A stretch of 7,501 bases of DNA, taken from assembly GCA_018679315.1 (NCBI GenBank), contig JAHHLF010000234.1, forward strand, positions 1-7,501, given 5' to 3'. Positions 6,647 to 7,501 of this stretch are shown here, piece by piece (position 1 is the stretch's first letter; each line of letters starts with the position of its first letter). The notes below the pieces were generated by a model. It had not been told where the DNA came from, ran no database searches, and worked only from the letters and a program-made list of their open reading frames with translations. Position numbers and translations under genes: made by a program. This DNA comes from Bacteroidia bacterium. GTDB taxonomy: Bacteria > Bacteroidota > Bacteroidia > Flavobacteriales > Flavobacteriaceae.

Positions 6647-6982
6647 TTATGCTTTCCCAAGCATGAGTAATTCATTGCAACGCACCTCCGTCACATAGCG
6701 CTTCTCACCTTCTTTGGTTTCATAAGTACGGTGCATGAGTTTCCCCTCTACCGCTACCTCCTTGCCTTTCGCGAGATAGTTTTCAACGATCTCTGCCGTT
6801 TTCCCCCATGCCACAACATTATGCCATTGAGTTTCGGTCACTTTTTCACCTTCCTTGTTTTTGTAACTGTCATTTGTGGCTATCGAAAATTTAGCCAGCT
6901 TAGTTCCATTTTCCAGGGTTACGATCTCCGGGTCCTGTCCTAAATTTCCAATCAACTGTACTTTGTTTTTAATCGCGTTCAT
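6647..6982 (-). CDS. ssb: Short single-stranded DNA-binding protein (OB fold, no acidic tail)
   Basis: SSB coats single-stranded DNA during replication, repair and recombination. The 111-residue product has the whole OB fold: NKVQLIGNLGQDPE (6-19), FSIATNDSYKN (32-42), TQWHNVVAWGKTAEI (51-65), GKEVAVEGKL (73-82) and the KRYVTEV strand (94-100), with Trp53 and Trp59 as likely DNA-stacking residues. It ends at NELLMLGKA and lacks the flexible linker and acidic DDDIPF-type tail that recruits partner proteins in typical SSBs of 150-180 residues. This form resembles short Bacteroidota SSB paralogues that I recall. An upstream in-frame GTG (7022-7024) would add 14 residues, but the ATG at 6980-6982 places MNAIKNKVQLIG at the usual start. 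The stop lies 2 nt from the convergent hairpin. Promoter sequence is seen about 60 nt upstream. Confidence 0.95.
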   Translation of the reverse strand: MNAIKNKVQLIGNLGQDPEIVTLENGTKLAKFSIATNDSYKNKEGEKVTETQWHNVVAWGKTAEIVENYLAKGKEVAVEGKLMHRTYETKEGEKRYVTEVRCNELLMLGKA

Positions 6983-7040
6983 TTTACTAAATTTTAAGGT
7001 TAAACAGTTAATACTATCAGACACTATTGATCTGACACTG

Positions 7041-7048
7041 CAAACATA
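7041..7048 (-). promoter_or_regulatory. Putative ssb promoter, -7 element TATGTTTG
   Basis: Read on the - strand, TATGTTTG matches TAnnTTTG exactly and is followed by C. It lies about 60 nt before the ssb ATG, giving a leader of roughly 50 nt. No clear -33 TTG was found at the usual distance. The leader holds two related 9-mers on the + strand, TCAGACACT (7017-7025) and TCTGACACT (7031-7039), 14 nt apart. Confidence 0.5.
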
Positions 7049-7146
7049 ATTGGGAACTCAGGCCGGATTCGGTTCGTAACTATTTATTTTCGTTTGCAAA
7101 TATTTGTAATCATTTGGAAACCTTTTTAACATTGATTTTCAATATG

Positions 7147-7177
7147 TTATATATGATTTGTGCAATTTGTATCTTTA
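7147..7177 (+). promoter_or_regulatory. Weak putative promoter for the BNR-repeat gene (TATCTTTA)
   Basis: TATCTTTA at 7170-7177 is one base off TAnnTTTG, and a poor -33 element (TTA at 7147-7149) lies 20 nt before it. The gene's ATG is 34 nt downstream. The flanking DNA is very AT-rich. The element is plausible by position but not strong. Confidence 0.35.
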
Positions 7178-7211
7178 GAAAAAATCGAACCAATAAATTT
7201 TAAATACTCCT

Positions 7212-7501
7212 ATGAGACTCCTCATCGCAATTACGATCAGCCTGTTTTTTCTTCCTGTTAATCTTCAATCCCAACGCAGAAAAAAGAAAGCACCCGAACC
7301 TGTCATTAAAATTCATGATTCTGTATTTCACGGTTTGAAATGGAGGAACATCGGTCCGTTCAGAGGGGGCCGAAGTGTGGCTTCCAGCGGTGTCGTAAAA
7401 CAACCGATGACTTATTATATGGGAGGCACCGGTAGCGGTATTTGGAAAACTACCGATGATGGCATTACATGGAAAAATGTTTCCGATGGCTTCTTGAATA
7501 C
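7212..7501 (+). CDS. Secreted BNR/Asp-box beta-propeller protein, 5' part only
   Basis: Only the first 96 codons are present; the frame is still open at the window edge. Residues 1-21 form a Sec signal peptide (MR, then a hydrophobic LLIAITISLFFLP core and a VNLQSQ cleavage region), followed by a basic RRKKK stretch. The mature part starts WRNIGPFRGGRS (44-55) and YYMGGTGSGIWKTTDDG (68-84). The TTDDGITW segment (80-87) is an Asp-box (S/T-x-D-x-G-x-T-W), the hallmark of BNR or sortilin/VPS10-like propeller blades. This opening resembles large (about 1000-residue) Bacteroidota proteins often labelled glycosyl hydrolase or WD40/YVTN/BNR-like repeat protein. The catalytic label is not supported by anything visible here. 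It is transcribed divergently from ssb. A T9SS sorting domain at the unseen C-terminus is possible but cannot be judged. Confidence 0.88.
   Translation, partial: MRLLIAITISLFFLPVNLQSQRRKKKAPEPVIKIHDSVFHGLKWRNIGPFRGGRSVASSGVVKQPMTYYMGGTGSGIWKTTDDGITWKNVSDGFLN

Noticed and set aside
6983..7024. 14-residue N-terminal extension of SSB from an upstream GTG
   Set aside because: The internal ATG gives the standard SSB start close to the OB fold; the extension overlaps AT-rich leader sequence and needs a rarer start codon.
7212..7501. Glycosyl hydrolase function for the C-terminal partial gene
   Set aside because: Only a signal peptide and the first Asp-box are visible; database labels for such proteins are not backed by catalytic residues seen here.

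Overview
The window looks like chromosomal DNA of a member of the Bacteroidota, probably an environmental lineage related to Saprospiria or Flavobacteriia (the finer placement is a guess). Three things point there: a type IX secretion (T9SS) C-terminal sorting domain on one protein, promoter -7 elements of the TAnnTTTG type, and start codons without Shine-Dalgarno sequences. Base composition is moderately AT-rich and looks even across the genes. I see no phage, transposon, CRISPR array, tRNA or rRNA.

Region 1 (38-3254, + strand) is a two-gene operon with a 10-nt gap. It encodes a DUF1800 protein without a signal peptide, then a DUF1501 protein with a twin-arginine (Tat) signal at its N-terminus and a T9SS sorting domain at its C-terminus. 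The two families often occur as neighbours, and their biochemical function is not established. Two hairpins (3271-3317 and 3355-3375) close the operon. A 406-nt gene-free stretch follows (3255-3660). It holds these hairpins, several further inverted repeats and the promoter of the next gene.

Region 2 (3661-6601, + strand) holds metG (methionyl-tRNA synthetase with a fused C-terminal tRNA-binding domain), then a non-haem ferritin with every ferroxidase and site-C ligand expected from E. coli FtnA, then a 63-residue lysine- and cysteine-rich protein of unknown function. A 25-bp near-perfect palindrome lies between the ferritin and the small gene.

Region 3 (6603-6982) contains a 43-nt doubled palindrome that fills the convergent gap between the small gene and ssb. 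The ssb gene (- strand) encodes a short single-stranded DNA-binding protein lacking the usual acidic tail.

Region 4 (6983-7501) is an AT-rich divergent promoter region followed by the first 96 codons of a secreted BNR/Asp-box beta-propeller protein that runs off the window.

Most of the window is ordinary. The parts most worth a second look are the Tat-plus-T9SS DUF1501 protein and its signal-less DUF1800 partner, the small Lys/Cys-rich protein with its palindrome, and the doubled palindrome with compensatory base changes.
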